Assembly: GCA_016931955.1 (NCBI GenBank)
Contig: JAFGDV010000002.1
Span: forward strand, 48,471 to 112,470
Source of the DNA: Candidatus Altarchaeota archaeon
GTDB lineage: Archaea; Altiarchaeota; Altiarchaeia; IMC4; QMZM01
DNA length: 64,000 nucleotides
Direction: 5' to 3'
The notes under the pieces are model-generated. The model made no database searches, was not told where the DNA came from, and saw only the letters and a program-made list of their open reading frames with translations. Made by a program: the position numbers and the translations under genes. Shown in pieces: positions 8,981-17,084 of this stretch. Each line of letters begins with the position of its first letter. Positions within the stretch are counted from its first letter, which is position 1.

Positions 8981-9460
8981 TTAGATCGAGGTAGTCGGAC
9001 CATGTATCCTGCTGACGACGACCTCACCTGTTTCGGTGTCGAACCAGATAGATCTGCCCTCGGTCCCGCCAACATCCTCGGCTACTATCTCAATGCACTT
9101 CTCTCTGAGCTTTTTTCTGACTGCTTCCACATTTTTCTTGCCTATGTCAGATATCCTTGGTACGTTGGGGAAAATCTCGGCTCCGCCGCATAGTTTCGCT
9201 TTTATATCATGTGTCTTGCAGCCGAGGATGAGCATGCTCTTTACCATGGCATCTACTGTCTTGTCGACGAACCTCAGGGGATTGATACCCTGAGCAGCCT
9301 CTTTGCTATCTGGGAGGATTATGTGAGCTAAAGCGGCTATCTTTGTCTTCTCGTCTCTTAGACAGATGGCTACGCATGAGCCCAAACCAAGAACCTCCAG
9401 TATGCAAGGATTATGTATTATCTTGAACTCTGCCATGCCGACTGTTATCTTCTTAGTCAT
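8981..9460 (-). CDS. cheD: CheD, receptor glutamine deamidase (copy 1)
   Basis: CheD deamidates Gln residues of chemoreceptors to Glu and is controlled by binding CheC. The active-site Cys lies in LGLGSCVAICL and the catalytic His in LAHIILPDS, with the conserved Gly-rich KLCGGAEIFPN and the C-terminal WFDTETGEVVVSRIHGP. Its 159 residues are the usual CheD length. It overlaps the upstream cheC by 8 bp, matching the cheC-cheD arrangement of the second arm at 22.5-23.6 kb, to which it is clearly paralogous (shared NPLRFVDK versus NPMRFADT). Confidence 0.95.
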   Translation of the reverse strand: MTKKITVGMAEFKIIHNPCILEVLGLGSCVAICLRDEKTKIAALAHIILPDSKEAAQGINPLRFVDKTVDAMVKSMLILGCKTHDIKAKLCGGAEIFPNVPRISDIGKKNVEAVRKKLREKCIEIVAEDVGGTEGRSIWFDTETGEVVVSRIHGPTTSI

Positions 9461-10106
9461 CTTTTTTTTCTTCCATCTCCAAGAGGTACCTGACGTTTTT
9501 GATAAGCACGCCCATGTGAGAGTAAAACAGAACTACGAAGTGGCCGGTTATCTCCAACCCTTCTACGAGGAATCGGGTGTTGAACAAGAGGGCATTTTCG
9601 ACATCGCAGGCATGTTGCGCTATTATGGGGTCCATCACAGAGTCGAGCATATCCGCTGCCAGCGCTGGAAGAGACTCCACAAGGCTCAGGTTAAGGTACT
9701 CTGCAATTGCAGAGAGATAGCTTCCTGCGAGGATGTTTCCGATCTCCATCAATGTGGAACGATCCATATCCGACAGCTCTTCAGCTCCAGTTGCTTCCTC
9801 CCCTTGCAGGATCTTCGCAAGTGTTGCCGCATCCTTTACAGGGAGTACCAGAAGTAGACTGCATACCTCGAATTGGTTATCAAGGGATGTGCCATCAATA
9901 TGCAGGTATATGTTGGTTATCTCCTTCTCTGGTCTGCCCATCTTGGATGTGACGGTTTCAAGGGGACACACCTCCATCCAAGGAAAGCTTACCTCGATCT
10001 TCTTGTCTGTAAGGGACGATAGGGCGATCGATGCATGCCCAGCTCCAATGGAGGATATCTCCATCAGGGCATCTAACTCCAGTGGCGTCAGGTTCTTGAA
10101 TTTCAT
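9453..10106 (-). CDS. cheC: CheC, CheY-P phosphatase/CheD partner (paralogue D)
   Basis: A 217-residue CheC. Site 1 is LMEISSIGAGHAS (Asn to Ser) and site 2 is complete (LMEIGNILAGSYLSAIAEY with the downstream Pro). Its closest relative in the window is paralogue F on the other arm: both share GAGHAS, an insertion between the domain halves, and NILAG/NILSG with VESLP. Both are also followed by an overlapping cheD. It overlaps cheB by 4 bp upstream and cheD by 8 bp downstream, so the three are translationally coupled. Confidence 0.92.
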   Translation of the reverse strand: MKFKNLTPLELDALMEISSIGAGHASIALSSLTDKKIEVSFPWMEVCPLETVTSKMGRPEKEITNIYLHIDGTSLDNQFEVCSLLLVLPVKDAATLAKILQGEEATGAEELSDMDRSTLMEIGNILAGSYLSAIAEYLNLSLVESLPALAADMLDSVMDPIIAQHACDVENALLFNTRFLVEGLEITGHFVVLFYSHMGVLIKNVRYLLEMEEKKDD

Positions 10107-11107
10107 AGTATCTCAACGATTTTATCTGCGATACCCAGCAAAGGCAGGATGAAATCCGCATCCCCGTTTCTTATAATCATTTTAGGCATTCCAAATATTA
10201 AACTTGTTGATTCATCTTGGACTATGATCTTTCCACCATTCTTTTTTACCCACTTCACCCCATTCGCGCCGTCATCTCCCATACCAGTTAATATAACCGC
10301 TATTACGTTTTTACCGCATACCTTCGAAACGGACTTCAATGTGACGTCTATGCAAGGCTTTACTATAGTATGTTTTTTGTTTAATTGAGTAAATAAATGT
10401 TTCCCTTTTTGCACTACCTCCAGGTTGTAACCCCCAGGAGCCACTAGAACCTTGCCTTTATCAAGTAGGCTGCCTTCTTTTGCTTCTTCCACCTTTAGTG
10501 GGCACACTGCATCCAGCGTCTCAGCGAACGCCTTAGTGAATCCCGCCGGCATGTGTTGTACGACTAGAACGGCAGCTGGAAAATCCTTTGGGAACGAAGA
10601 CAGTATAGTTCTAATTGTGGCCACACCACCGCAGGAAGCACCCAATACCAAAACCTTCTCGGATATCTTAGGCGCAGACAATTTTTTCTTCGGCTTCTTT
10701 ATCACGAGTTTTTTTATCTCAAGGGATGATGCGACTCGCACCAATGCTATCAGCTCTTCCTTCATTTCCTCCAGATCGCTGAGCCGGTTAGGCATCACTA
10801 TGAAGTCCACTGCCCCATAGCCTAAGGCACTCAGCATCTCCCGCCTTCCCAGATCAGATTCTCGGCCGACCACTATCGTTGGAGTAGGATCAAGCAGCAT
10901 TATGTTGTAGAGGATGTCCAATGCATGTACTCCCTTCATCTCTATGTCTAGTAGAACAACATCCGGCTCAAGGAGCTCAATCTTGTCTAAAGCCTCCTCA
11001 GCTAGACCAGAGCGGTGGATGACCTTTATCTCTGGTTCGGACTCCAGCATACATGTAAGCTTGACCCCAAAAAAATAAGAATCCGCTATTATGAGGACCT
11101 TGATCAT
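10103..11107 (-). CDS. cheB: CheB, receptor methylesterase, with degenerate receiver domain
   Basis: CheB removes methyl groups from receptor glutamates. The C-terminal domain has the catalytic Ser in LGASCGGVATI, the His in VVQHMPAGFT and the Asp in LTGMGDDGANG. The N-terminal receiver keeps the phospho-acceptor Asp (LLDIEM). The acidic pair that binds Mg2+ is reduced to one residue (IIADSYFF instead of xDDS), and the conserved Lys near the end is replaced (FIVMPNR instead of KP). Phosphorylation control may therefore be weak or absent. A Lys-rich linker (about residues 132-145) separates the domains. It lies between cheY (9 bp upstream) and cheC (4-bp overlap). Confidence 0.93.
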   Translation of the reverse strand: MIKVLIIADSYFFGVKLTCMLESEPEIKVIHRSGLAEEALDKIELLEPDVVLLDIEMKGVHALDILYNIMLLDPTPTIVVGRESDLGRREMLSALGYGAVDFIVMPNRLSDLEEMKEELIALVRVASSLEIKKLVIKKPKKKLSAPKISEKVLVLGASCGGVATIRTILSSFPKDFPAAVLVVQHMPAGFTKAFAETLDAVCPLKVEEAKEGSLLDKGKVLVAPGGYNLEVVQKGKHLFTQLNKKHTIVKPCIDVTLKSVSKVCGKNVIAVILTGMGDDGANGVKWVKKNGGKIIVQDESTSLIFGMPKMIIRNGDADFILPLLGIADKIVEIL

Positions 11108-11116
11108 TCTCCCATT

Positions 11117-11479
11117 CTATGAGAATCTCCTGACAACATCAAGTATCTGCTCCCTCTTGAATGGTTTGGTTACGTAGGCCTTTGCACCTATCCTCATCGC
11201 TTCTTTCATAGGATCCCCATGGCCTATGGCGGTTACCATGACAATGACCGCTTTTGGATCTATTTTCATGATCTCGGCTAAGACCTGCAGACCATCCTTC
11301 TCTGCCATTATTATGTCCAGTAAGACGATGCCGGGCCTTTCTTTCTTGTAGACCTCAACTGTTTCAGTCCCGTTCTGGGCTTCAACGATATCGCGATAAC
11401 CTTCCTCAGAGAGCATCGTCTTAAGCATATTCCTCATGAAGGCAGAATCATCTGCCAACAATACCTTAGGTTTTGCCAT
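11117..11479 (-). CDS. cheY: CheY response regulator (copy 1)
   Basis: A single-domain receiver with all expected residues: the acidic pair in LLADDSAFMR, the phospho-Asp in LLDIIM, Thr in VTAIG, and Lys in VTKPFK. It should carry the phosphoryl group from CheA to the archaellum motor adaptor, or act as a phosphate sink. The start at 11479 (MAKPKVL) has GGATG just upstream; an ATG two codons earlier (11485) is equally open. It overlaps the preceding receiver gene by about 14 bp. Its counterpart on the other arm is at 20494-20853. Confidence 0.93.
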   Translation of the reverse strand: MAKPKVLLADDSAFMRNMLKTMLSEEGYRDIVEAQNGTETVEVYKKERPGIVLLDIIMAEKDGLQVLAEIMKIDPKAVIVMVTAIGHGDPMKEAMRIGAKAYVTKPFKREQILDVVRRFS

Positions 11480-11840
11480 TTTCATCCAAGAGTTTGTTTA
11501 TGTTTTTAATCAACTTTGCCTCAGTTATCGGCTTTGATATGTATGAGCACGCCCCTCGTTTGATGCAGTCCTCCATGGTCTTCTGATCCCTTATTATGCT
11601 CGACACTATAATCTTCACCTCGGGTTTGATCTCCATCAGCCTATCGAGCACATACAACCCGTCATTGCCAGGCATCTTCAGATCGAGCAATACGATATCT
11701 GGATCCTCTACACCGCACTTTAGTATGCAATCGTTTCCGTTAACGGCCTCGACGACATCACTGTACCCGTTTTTTTGGAGGATGCTAATCAACGCCCTGC
11801 GCTCGAACATGGAGTCATCTGCTACAAGTATCTTGACCAT
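11466..11840 (-). CDS. Stand-alone receiver protein, FER/SKPI sub-type (copy 1)
   Basis: A CheY-fold protein with DD in LVADDSMFERR, the phospho-Asp in LLDLKMPG, Ser in VSSII and Lys in YISKPIT. Together with the receiver at 20128-20493 it forms a distinct sub-type marked by DSxFER and SKPIT, unlike the SAFMR/KPF type of the adjacent CheY. The start at 11840 is chosen because GGTG precedes that ATG; a GTG at 11849 is possible. It is the first gene of the leftward operon and may compete with CheY for phosphate or address another partner. Confidence 0.9.
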   Translation of the reverse strand: MVKILVADDSMFERRALISILQKNGYSDVVEAVNGNDCILKCGVEDPDIVLLDLKMPGNDGLYVLDRLMEIKPEVKIIVSSIIRDQKTMEDCIKRGACSYISKPITEAKLIKNINKLLDENGKT

Positions 11841-11926
11841 CAGCACCACTATCTTGACTAATTAAATATCTATCTTCTCATTTATATCCTTTTTGTTTTT
11901 CTCATTTAAAGTTCTATTCTATTATA

Positions 11927-12289
11927 ATGCACGAGTTCTCGATAGCTGAAGACATCCTGGAGGTCGCACTGGATGAGGCGGAAAAGCATAAAGCTTCCAG
12001 GATAAAACACATCTCTGTGGAGGTTGGAGGGCTCATGATGGCGAACCTCGAGCAATTGGATTTCGCCCTCAGATCCCTGTCAGTTGGAACCCTTGCAGAG
12101 GATATGGAAGTCGACCTGAAGACGGTCCCTGGGAGATTCAAGTGCGACAACAACCACGTGAATGAGGTAAGTATTGAGGAGGATGACCTCTACCTGGCCC
12201 TAGCCTCTCTCAGATGCCCTGAATGCGGCAGCCCTCTAAGGGTGTTGAGCGGAAAAGAGTGCGTGCTGAAGAGGATAATCGCCGAATAA
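11927..12289 (+). CDS. hypA: HypA, Ni chaperone for hydrogenase maturation
   Basis: HypA delivers nickel to the large-subunit precursor together with HypB. The N-terminal Met-His-Glu (MHEFSIAEDI) is the Ni-binding motif. The zinc site is unusual: the second pair is a normal CPECG, but the first reads KCDNNH, so one Cys of the usual C-x2-C is missing and a His two residues later may replace it. Its 120 residues are typical. It starts the hypABCDE-protease operon, with a TATA-like TTTATATCC at about 11880 and no leader ribosome-binding site. Confidence 0.93.
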   Translation: MHEFSIAEDILEVALDEAEKHKASRIKHISVEVGGLMMANLEQLDFALRSLSVGTLAEDMEVDLKTVPGRFKCDNNHVNEVSIEEDDLYLALASLRCPECGSPLRVLSGKECVLKRIIAE

Positions 12290-12296
12290 CGCTAAA

Positions 12297-12947
12297 ATGC
12301 ATGTGATAGACGTAGACAGGGATATCATGGAGATCAACAGGAGGATATCTGAAAGGAACCAAAGAGTCTTGGAAGAGAACAATGTCTTTGGATTCGATGT
12401 TTTGGGGGCTATCGGCTCTGGCAAGACCTCCCTGATTGAGGCCTTGGTTGGGAGGATCGGGAAAAAACTGGGGATCGGAGCGATAGCGGGTGACGTTATT
12501 AGTGACGCCGACGCCAGCCGTTTGAAGAGGTGTGGAATCCCAGTCATCGGCTTGAACACTGGAAGGGAGTGCCATCTTGACGCCCACCTCGTCGAGCATG
12601 CGCTTGAGAGCCTTCCATTAAAGGACCTCGACATTCTGTTCATAGAGAACGTGGGGAACCTCATATGTCCAGTAGACTTCCCGCTTGGGGCACATCGGAG
12701 GATCGTTGTAGTAAGCGTGAGCGAGGGGGACGACACCGTAGAAAAGCACCCCATGATCTTCCTGGACTCTGATCTTGCGGTGATAAACAAGATAGACATC
12801 GCAGAAGCGGTTGATGCGAGCGTTGAGAAGATGGAATACGACGCCAAACGGATCAATCCACGGCTGCCTGTGATAAAAACAAGCATGAAGAAGGGTATCG
12901 GTCTAAACGAAATAGTCGATTGGATAAGAAAAGAATCCAATCTATAG
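12297..12947 (+). CDS. hypB: HypB, GTPase for nickel insertion
   Basis: HypB hydrolyses GTP during nickel loading of hydrogenase. The P-loop is GAIGSGKTSL, the metal site at the dimer interface is GRECHLDAHLV (Cys-His), and the base-recognition motif is VINKIDIAE. No N-terminal His-rich nickel-storage stretch is present, as in other archaeal HypB. It lies 7 bp after hypA in the same operon. Confidence 0.95.
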   Translation: MHVIDVDRDIMEINRRISERNQRVLEENNVFGFDVLGAIGSGKTSLIEALVGRIGKKLGIGAIAGDVISDADASRLKRCGIPVIGLNTGRECHLDAHLVEHALESLPLKDLDILFIENVGNLICPVDFPLGAHRRIVVVSVSEGDDTVEKHPMIFLDSDLAVINKIDIAEAVDASVEKMEYDAKRINPRLPVIKTSMKKGIGLNEIVDWIRKESNL

Positions 12948-12962
12948 TTTAATGGTGATATC

Positions 12963-13202
12963 ATGTGTCTGGCTATCCCAGGAAGGATCCTGGATATAAA
13001 GGACAATGAAGCATCTGTTGACTTCGGCGGCGTGAAAAGGCCTGTTAGGATTGACTTAGTCGACGCCAAGGTGGGAGACTACGTCATCGTCCATACGGGA
13101 TACGCAATCGAGGTATTGGATGAAGAGGAAGCTCTTGAAAGCCTGAAACTGTGGAGACAAATCCTCTCCAAAATGGACGATGATCCTAAGAGATTTCCGT
13201 GA
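12963..13202 (+). CDS. hypC: HypC, hydrogenase maturation chaperone
   Basis: HypC carries the Fe(CN)2CO unit with HypD and binds the large-subunit precursor. It starts with the invariant MCLAIPGRI, whose Cys2 is the essential ligand, and has the short beta-barrel core followed by a C-terminal helix, 79 residues in all. GGTGATATC directly precedes the ATG. Its end overlaps hypD by 23 bp. Confidence 0.95.
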   Translation: MCLAIPGRILDIKDNEASVDFGGVKRPVRIDLVDAKVGDYVIVHTGYAIEVLDEEEALESLKLWRQILSKMDDDPKRFP

Positions 13203-14250
13203 TAGGGGGCTTGCCTTGAAGGCGTCAAAGGAGATAGGGGATATGGCATCAACCTTGGGCAAGGTAAAGATCATGCACGTCTGCGGAACCCACGAAGACA
13301 CAATAACCCGTTTTGGGATAAGGTCTCTTCTCCCAGAGAATGTGGAGGTGATATCCGGTCCTGGATGCCCTGTCTGCGTTACGACGAACAGGGAGATAGA
13401 TGAAGCCATATCGCTCGCACAAAAAGGCATTACTGTGACGACGTTCGGTGACATGCTCCGGGTCCCTGGAAGCCGCTCCTCGCTGGCGGACTCGAAGGCT
13501 GATGGAAATGATGTGAGGATCGTCTACTCCGTAACTGACGCAGTAGAGATCGCCCATAAGAATCCGGAGAAAGAGGTTGCTCACATCGCCATAGGCTTCG
13601 AGACAACGATACCATCCAACGCGGTCGCCCTCCAAGACGCTCCTGAGAATTTCTCGATCCTATGCTGTCACCGGCTTATCCCTCCAGCGATGGAGTTGCT
13701 CTTGGAGTCTCACGAGGTGAGGATAGACGGCTTCATAGATCCTGGGCATGTTTCAGCCATAATAGGAGTAAAACCCTATAGACCTCTGGCGGAAAAATAC
13801 AGGATACCTCACGTAATCGTCGGCTTCGAGCCCCTTGACGTTCTCTTCTCCATCATAATGCTGCTGGAGATGATAAAAAACCATGAATGTGAGGTAAGGA
13901 ATGAGTACAGCCGCGTCGTCAAGGAGGAAGGCAATCAGAAGGCCTTAAGTATCATGGACGCTGTCTTCGAACCCTGCGACGTGGATTGGAGGGGCTTTCC
14001 TGTGATCCCAAGATCCGGGCTCATGTTGAGGGAACGATTCGCTGAACACGACGCAAGAGAGAGGTTCGAGCTTAGGGTAGAACCGACAGAGGATCTTCGG
14101 GGATGCAGGTGCTCTGATGTCTTGAAGGGGTTGATATATCCCAGAGAGTGCCCGCTCTTCGGTAAGGCGTGCACTCCCAAGAAGCCTGTCGGTCCCTGCA
14201 TGGTCTCTGCTGAGGGCGCATGCTCTATAATGTACAGACACACTAGCTAG
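13180..14250 (+). CDS. hypD: HypD, Fe-S scaffold for the Fe(CN)2CO cofactor
   Basis: HypD assembles the iron-cyanide-carbonyl group. Diagnostic motifs are IMHVCGTHEDTI, SGPGCPVCVTT and the C-terminal Cys cluster (LRGCRCSDVLKG, PRECPLFGKACTP, GPCMVSAEGAC) that binds a [4Fe-4S] cluster. Its 356 residues are normal. The ATG lies inside hypC, which implies coupling; HypC and HypD are physical partners in other organisms. Confidence 0.96.
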   Translation: MILRDFRDRGLALKASKEIGDMASTLGKVKIMHVCGTHEDTITRFGIRSLLPENVEVISGPGCPVCVTTNREIDEAISLAQKGITVTTFGDMLRVPGSRSSLADSKADGNDVRIVYSVTDAVEIAHKNPEKEVAHIAIGFETTIPSNAVALQDAPENFSILCCHRLIPPAMELLLESHEVRIDGFIDPGHVSAIIGVKPYRPLAEKYRIPHVIVGFEPLDVLFSIIMLLEMIKNHECEVRNEYSRVVKEEGNQKALSIMDAVFEPCDVDWRGFPVIPRSGLMLRERFAEHDARERFELRVEPTEDLRGCRCSDVLKGLIYPRECPLFGKACTPKKPVGPCMVSAEGACSIMYRHTS

Positions 14251-14251
14251 G

Positions 14252-15250
14252 ATGGAAAGGATAAAACTCTTACACGGTGGCGGGGGGGAAGCCATGCAGG
14301 AATTGATCTCTGACGTGATTAAGAACCTCTCCCTCACAAAGGTTGAGGGTGGGATCGGCTTGGATGCCTTGGACGATTCAGCAACCATACCCTTTGGAGA
14401 CAAGCACCTTGTCTTCACCACGGATGCGTACACTGTAAAGCCGTTGTTCTTCCATGGGGGGGACATAGGCAGGCTCTCTGTTTCAGGGACCATAAACGAC
14501 CTCGCTGTTATGGGCGCTAAACCAATCGCTCTCGCCTCTTCTTTCGTTATCGGTGAAGGCCTCCCATTTGAAGACTTGCGGAAGATAACGAAGTCCATGA
14601 ACCAGGTCTGCAAGGAGGTCCCAGTACCTATTATTACAGGAGACACCAAGGTCATGGAAGACCTTGATATGATCATAACAACGTCTGGCATAGGTTTAAC
14701 AGAAAAACCGATACTGGACTCCGGGATGCGGCCAGGTGACAGGATAATAGTGAACGGCACCCTCGGCGATCACGGTATGGCGATCATGGCTCAGAGGGAG
14801 GGCATATCTTTCGAGACCGAACTGAGGTCTGACTGCGCACAGTTGTGGGGTCTTATAAAAAAGATCCTTAGATACGAGATACATGCCATGAAGGATCCTA
14901 CGAGAGGCGGCCTAGCGAACGCCTTAAATGAGATGGCTGAGAAATCAAAATCAGGGGTTTTGTTGTATGAGGACCAGATACCCATGAAAGATGAAGTACT
15001 TGCGGCGTCTGAGATGCTTGGCATAGATCCCCTGTCTGTGGCAAACGAAGGGAAAGCCATTATTGTCACAAGCGAAAATGATACTGAGAAAATCCTAGAA
15101 ACGATGAAGAAGACCCGCTTGGGTCGGGATGCCTCCATAATAGGTGAGGTGACCGAAAAAGATAAGGGACGGGTGATAATGGAGACCCGCATAGGTGGCA
15201 GAAAGATCCTCAGCAAGCCTGCCGGCGACCCTGTCCCAAGGGTCTGTTAG
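14252..15250 (+). CDS. hypE: HypE, cyanide ligand synthesis
   Basis: HypE dehydrates its own C-terminal thiocarbamate to thiocyanate, the source of the CN ligands. The C-terminus is PVPRVC, ending in the required Cys. The N-terminal ATP-binding GGGGEAMQELI and GGIGLDALDDSATI, and the AIR-synthase-like KDPTRGGLANALNEMAE, are present. It begins one base after the hypD stop. HypF is not in this window. Confidence 0.96.
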   Translation: MERIKLLHGGGGEAMQELISDVIKNLSLTKVEGGIGLDALDDSATIPFGDKHLVFTTDAYTVKPLFFHGGDIGRLSVSGTINDLAVMGAKPIALASSFVIGEGLPFEDLRKITKSMNQVCKEVPVPIITGDTKVMEDLDMIITTSGIGLTEKPILDSGMRPGDRIIVNGTLGDHGMAIMAQREGISFETELRSDCAQLWGLIKKILRYEIHAMKDPTRGGLANALNEMAEKSKSGVLLYEDQIPMKDEVLAASEMLGIDPLSVANEGKAIIVTSENDTEKILETMKKTRLGRDASIIGEVTEKDKGRVIMETRIGGRKILSKPAGDPVPRVC

Positions 15251-15251
15251 G

Positions 15252-15713
15252 ATGAAAACCCTGATACTGGGCATTGGGAATCCTATACTGACCGATGACG
15301 GCGTTGGTGTTTTGATTGCTGAACGCCTACGTGATGTTGTCTCAGACCCGGAAATCGATGTCCGTGAGGAATCAACGTCTGGTCTTGACATCATAAGCCT
15401 TGTTAGGGGTTATGATAGGCTCATCCTCGTGGACGCTATAAAGACGGGTAAAGCCAGGGTTGGGGAGATACTCCGGCTCTCGCCTCAGGATATTACCAAG
15501 GAGCCTGCACTTCATTTCTCGACCCTTCATGACGCGGATTTGATGACATCCCTGAATCTTGGTAGTGAACTTGGGATAGATATCCCTAGCGAAATAGTGA
15601 TATACGCTGTTGAGGTCGAAAACGTGGAGGAATTTGGCGAGAAGTGCACACCTGAAGTGGAAAAAGCCATACCCAAGGCAGTGGAATTAATAAAGGAGGA
15701 ATTGGGTCTATAA
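15252..15713 (+). CDS. Hydrogenase maturation protease (HycI/FrhD/HyaD type)
   Basis: This endopeptidase removes the C-terminal extension of a Ni-loaded large subunit. The N-terminus LILGIGNPILTDDGVG carries the Ni-sensing Asp, followed by ESTSGLDIISLVRGY, LVDAIKTG and the His in LHFSTLHDADL. The start at 15252 is one base after the hypE stop. It is the second such protease in the window; the other is at 33129. It is convergent with, and overlaps by 6 bp, a hydrogenase-like gene whose product has no C-terminal extension to cleave, so its substrate is probably the intact hydrogenase at 35386 or one outside the window. Confidence 0.92.
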   Translation: MKTLILGIGNPILTDDGVGVLIAERLRDVVSDPEIDVREESTSGLDIISLVRGYDRLILVDAIKTGKARVGEILRLSPQDITKEPALHFSTLHDADLMTSLNLGSELGIDIPSEIVIYAVEVENVEEFGEKCTPEVEKAIPKAVELIKEELGL

Positions 15714-17084
15714 CCTCGGGAGGCTGGGGCTGTATGCCCTACATGCCATTTCTATCTTGTTGAGGTCTCTTCTTTTTGTGTTATTATTCCTGATCAATCC
15801 ATCTGCCACCTGTTTTACAGAGACGCATATAGCCGCATTGTTGTGGTTGCTGCCCGTTATTATGTCCGCCTTCTCTACGATGCCTTTCTCGTCTGTCACA
15901 TAGTGGTGGATGAGTGTCCCTGAGGGTGATTCTATAACGCCCACACCCTCCCCTTGCGTGTTTTCTGGAACATTCATCAGATTGTTGTCAGTAATCTCCG
16001 GATCCTGTATCAGCTCCAAAGCAAGCTCGGCTGAATAAAGCATTTCTATGAGGTCGGCCCAATGAAACGCCAAGGTGTGATGGCAGGGTTTCGGCAGTGT
16101 GTCAAGCATCCTCTCATATGCTTCCTGTGCCTGAGGTGTTTTCAATCCGTAGGCAACGTTTAATCTGGCCAGTGACCCGACCCGGTAAAGCCAAGAACGA
16201 TCAGCGTCAGATAGCCCCTTCCAGCCAACCTTCCTCAGATGTGAGAAACCCAGATTAGACCATGATTCCTCGTGTTCTTCCACGTGCTGGGGGTAGTCTT
16301 CTCCCCTGAACCTTAAGATCTCCCTTCCGTGGGCGTCCACGACTTTTAGATCGCCATCATAGAGTTCAAGGCGTTCTTTTTCGTCCACTGTACCCATGTA
16401 GTTCGTCTTTATATGGTAGAGCCCCTCATCGAACAGTAGATCCACGTATGCACGATTCTTTAACACGATTTCTTCGAACAGATTTAATGTAAACGCTGCG
16501 AATTCTGTAAATGACTTTACTTTGCCCTCTACCCAATCCCTCTCCTCTCCAGTGATACCCCGAGAGACGCCTCCGGGAAGCCCGCTTACTGGATGAACTG
16601 CCCTTCCCCCCAAGACCTGGAGTATCCTCTGTGCACGAAGAAGGTTTTCTGCCGCGTCCTTTGAGGTTTCCCTCCCGAGCCTCGCCGTTATTGCAGTGAG
16701 ATTCCTTTCGCGAGCTGCTGAATCAGGGTTGATGAATAGGTCTGGAGCATTCAGGTAATAAAAATTTAGTAGTTTATTCCCAAAATGGGAGATATGGTAT
16801 GTTAGTCTCCTTAGCTTGTCTGCTGTGGGTGTTGGCTCTGTTTTCCACAGAGCATCAAGTGCCTTCACAGACGCTATATGATGGGCCCAGCTGCATAGCC
16901 CGCTCATCCTTGAAATGATCCTCGGCATCTCCTCAGACGGCTGTCCGCGACATAATTCCTCAAAACCCTTCATACCCTTCGCTTGAAAGTACGCACTCAC
17001 TCCCATCTCCCTATCTGAAAATATAGTTATCCTAGCGTGGCCGTTTATTCTCGTTACCGGGTCTATTATTATCTTTTTCCTCAA
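15708..17084 (-). CDS. Hydrogenase large-subunit homologue lacking the Ni-Fe site
   Basis: Over 458 residues it aligns with group-3 (Mvh/Frh-like) large subunits, starting IIIDPVTRINGH and keeping the HPVSGLPGGVSRG region and the GSLARLNVAYGLKTPQAQE segment. The metal site is gone. Motif L1 reads RMSGLCSWAHH, so Ser61 replaces the first Cys and only Cys64 remains. Motif L2, normally DPCxxC, reads SPSLPR, so both Cys are absent. The proton-relay Glu of RxEGH is Asn14. The protein stops right there, without the extension that a protease would remove. The frame is intact and the start overlaps the small-subunit stop by 4 bp, so it looks selected rather than decayed. It probably serves as a structural or electron-transfer partner, as NuoD does in complex I (analogy only). 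Confidence 0.9.
   Translation of the reverse strand: MRKKIIIDPVTRINGHARITIFSDREMGVSAYFQAKGMKGFEELCRGQPSEEMPRIISRMSGLCSWAHHIASVKALDALWKTEPTPTADKLRRLTYHISHFGNKLLNFYYLNAPDLFINPDSAARERNLTAITARLGRETSKDAAENLLRAQRILQVLGGRAVHPVSGLPGGVSRGITGEERDWVEGKVKSFTEFAAFTLNLFEEIVLKNRAYVDLLFDEGLYHIKTNYMGTVDEKERLELYDGDLKVVDAHGREILRFRGEDYPQHVEEHEESWSNLGFSHLRKVGWKGLSDADRSWLYRVGSLARLNVAYGLKTPQAQEAYERMLDTLPKPCHHTLAFHWADLIEMLYSAELALELIQDPEITDNNLMNVPENTQGEGVGVIESPSGTLIHHYVTDEKGIVEKADIITGSNHNNAAICVSVKQVADGLIRNNNTKRRDLNKIEMACRAYSPSLPRL

Noticed and set aside
12236-14760. Antisense open frames of 250-280 codons over hypB-hypE
   Set aside because: The plus-strand frames carry all Hyp motifs; the antisense products have no recognisable fold or start signal.
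15708-17084. Pseudogene interpretation of the Ni-Fe-less large subunit
   Set aside because: The frame is complete, operon overlaps are intact, the rest of the family core is conserved and the losses are concentrated on metal and proton ligands, which fits a change of function better than decay. Population data could still change this.
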